Positions 14,828 through 14,867 of a DNA stretch of 14,867 nt are shown piece by piece. A program made the position numbers and the translations under genes. The notes beneath the pieces are model-generated. The model searched no databases. It was not told the DNA's origin and worked only from the letters and a program-made list of their open reading frames with translations. Origin of the DNA: Candidatus Pacearchaeota archaeon (GTDB lineage: Archaea > Nanoarchaeota > Nanoarchaeia > Pacearchaeales > GW2011-AR1). How positions within the stretch are numbered: the stretch's first letter is position 1; each line of letters begins with the position of its first letter. The stretch is taken from NCBI GenBank assembly GCA_002690445.1, contig NZER01000109.1, positions 1 through 14,867 on the forward strand, given 5' to 3'.

Positions 14828-14867
14828 AATTATTTCTCCTTTCTTAAATTATTCATTGTAAATGGTA
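14828..14867 (-). promoter_or_regulatory. Leader and ribosome site upstream of the 562-residue gene
   Basis: The last 40 bases contain AAAGGAG (14836-14842), eight bases from the ATG, in an AT-rich leader. Stops occur in every minus-strand frame here, so any upstream gene ends in or just before this stretch, but too little is present to identify it. No promoter box or stem-loop is visible. Confidence 0.6.

Overview
The window looks like part of the structural (head-tail and tail) module of a tailed double-stranded DNA phage. It is AT-rich by eye, and every supported gene is on the minus strand, so transcription runs from the high-coordinate end to the low-coordinate end. No sheath or contractile-tail gene is seen. 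A tail tube protein, an overlapping chaperone pair and a tape-measure protein in that order indicate a long non-contractile tail (siphovirus-like). Several proteins carry sequence signatures that I associate from memory with uncultured marine phages: the tail-hub start with a 'PSIKESID' motif, the 'Y-H-V-H' tail protein, and the 'NPDQPAICRF' minor tail protein. No integrase, replication, lysis, tRNA or CRISPR feature is visible.

In transcription order the layout is as follows. (1) A 562-residue head/neck structural protein. (2) A 21-residue, extremely basic micro-ORF. (3) A 413-residue probable head-tail connector. (4) A 162-residue probable tail-completion protein. (5) A 68-residue small charged protein. 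(6) The 341-residue tail tube protein. (7) A 104-residue protein overlapped in the -1 frame by a 157-residue ORF, probably joined by programmed frameshifting at AAACCCC as in lambda G/GT. (8) The 876-residue tape measure. (9) A small Cys-cluster (zinc-ribbon-like) protein. (10) A very large 1349-residue tail hub/tip protein. (11) A 242-residue His-motif tail protein. (12) A 361-residue minor tail protein. (13) The start of another tail protein that runs off the window. Genes are packed with 1-base TAATG-type overlaps, abutting stop/start codons or gaps under 20 bases, as expected of one long operon with translational coupling.

The most notable element is the tail hub protein. A recognisable phage hub of about 830 residues is followed by a segment with 30 cysteines in 176 residues, built around repeated 'DACGxCGG' motifs. 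After it come a further unrecognised domain and a C-terminal dockerin-like calcium-loop motif. This architecture resembles secreted or surface proteins of some marine bacteria (I recall it from Ca. Marinimicrobia and Bacteroidota-type proteins). It suggests that a host-type adhesive or display module has been grafted onto the phage tail tip. Other points worth a second look are the atypical frameshift heptamer, the basic micro-ORF whose Arg-Arg codons form the next gene's Shine-Dalgarno, a motif shared between the 562- and 413-residue proteins, and a paralogous N-terminus shared by the last two genes.
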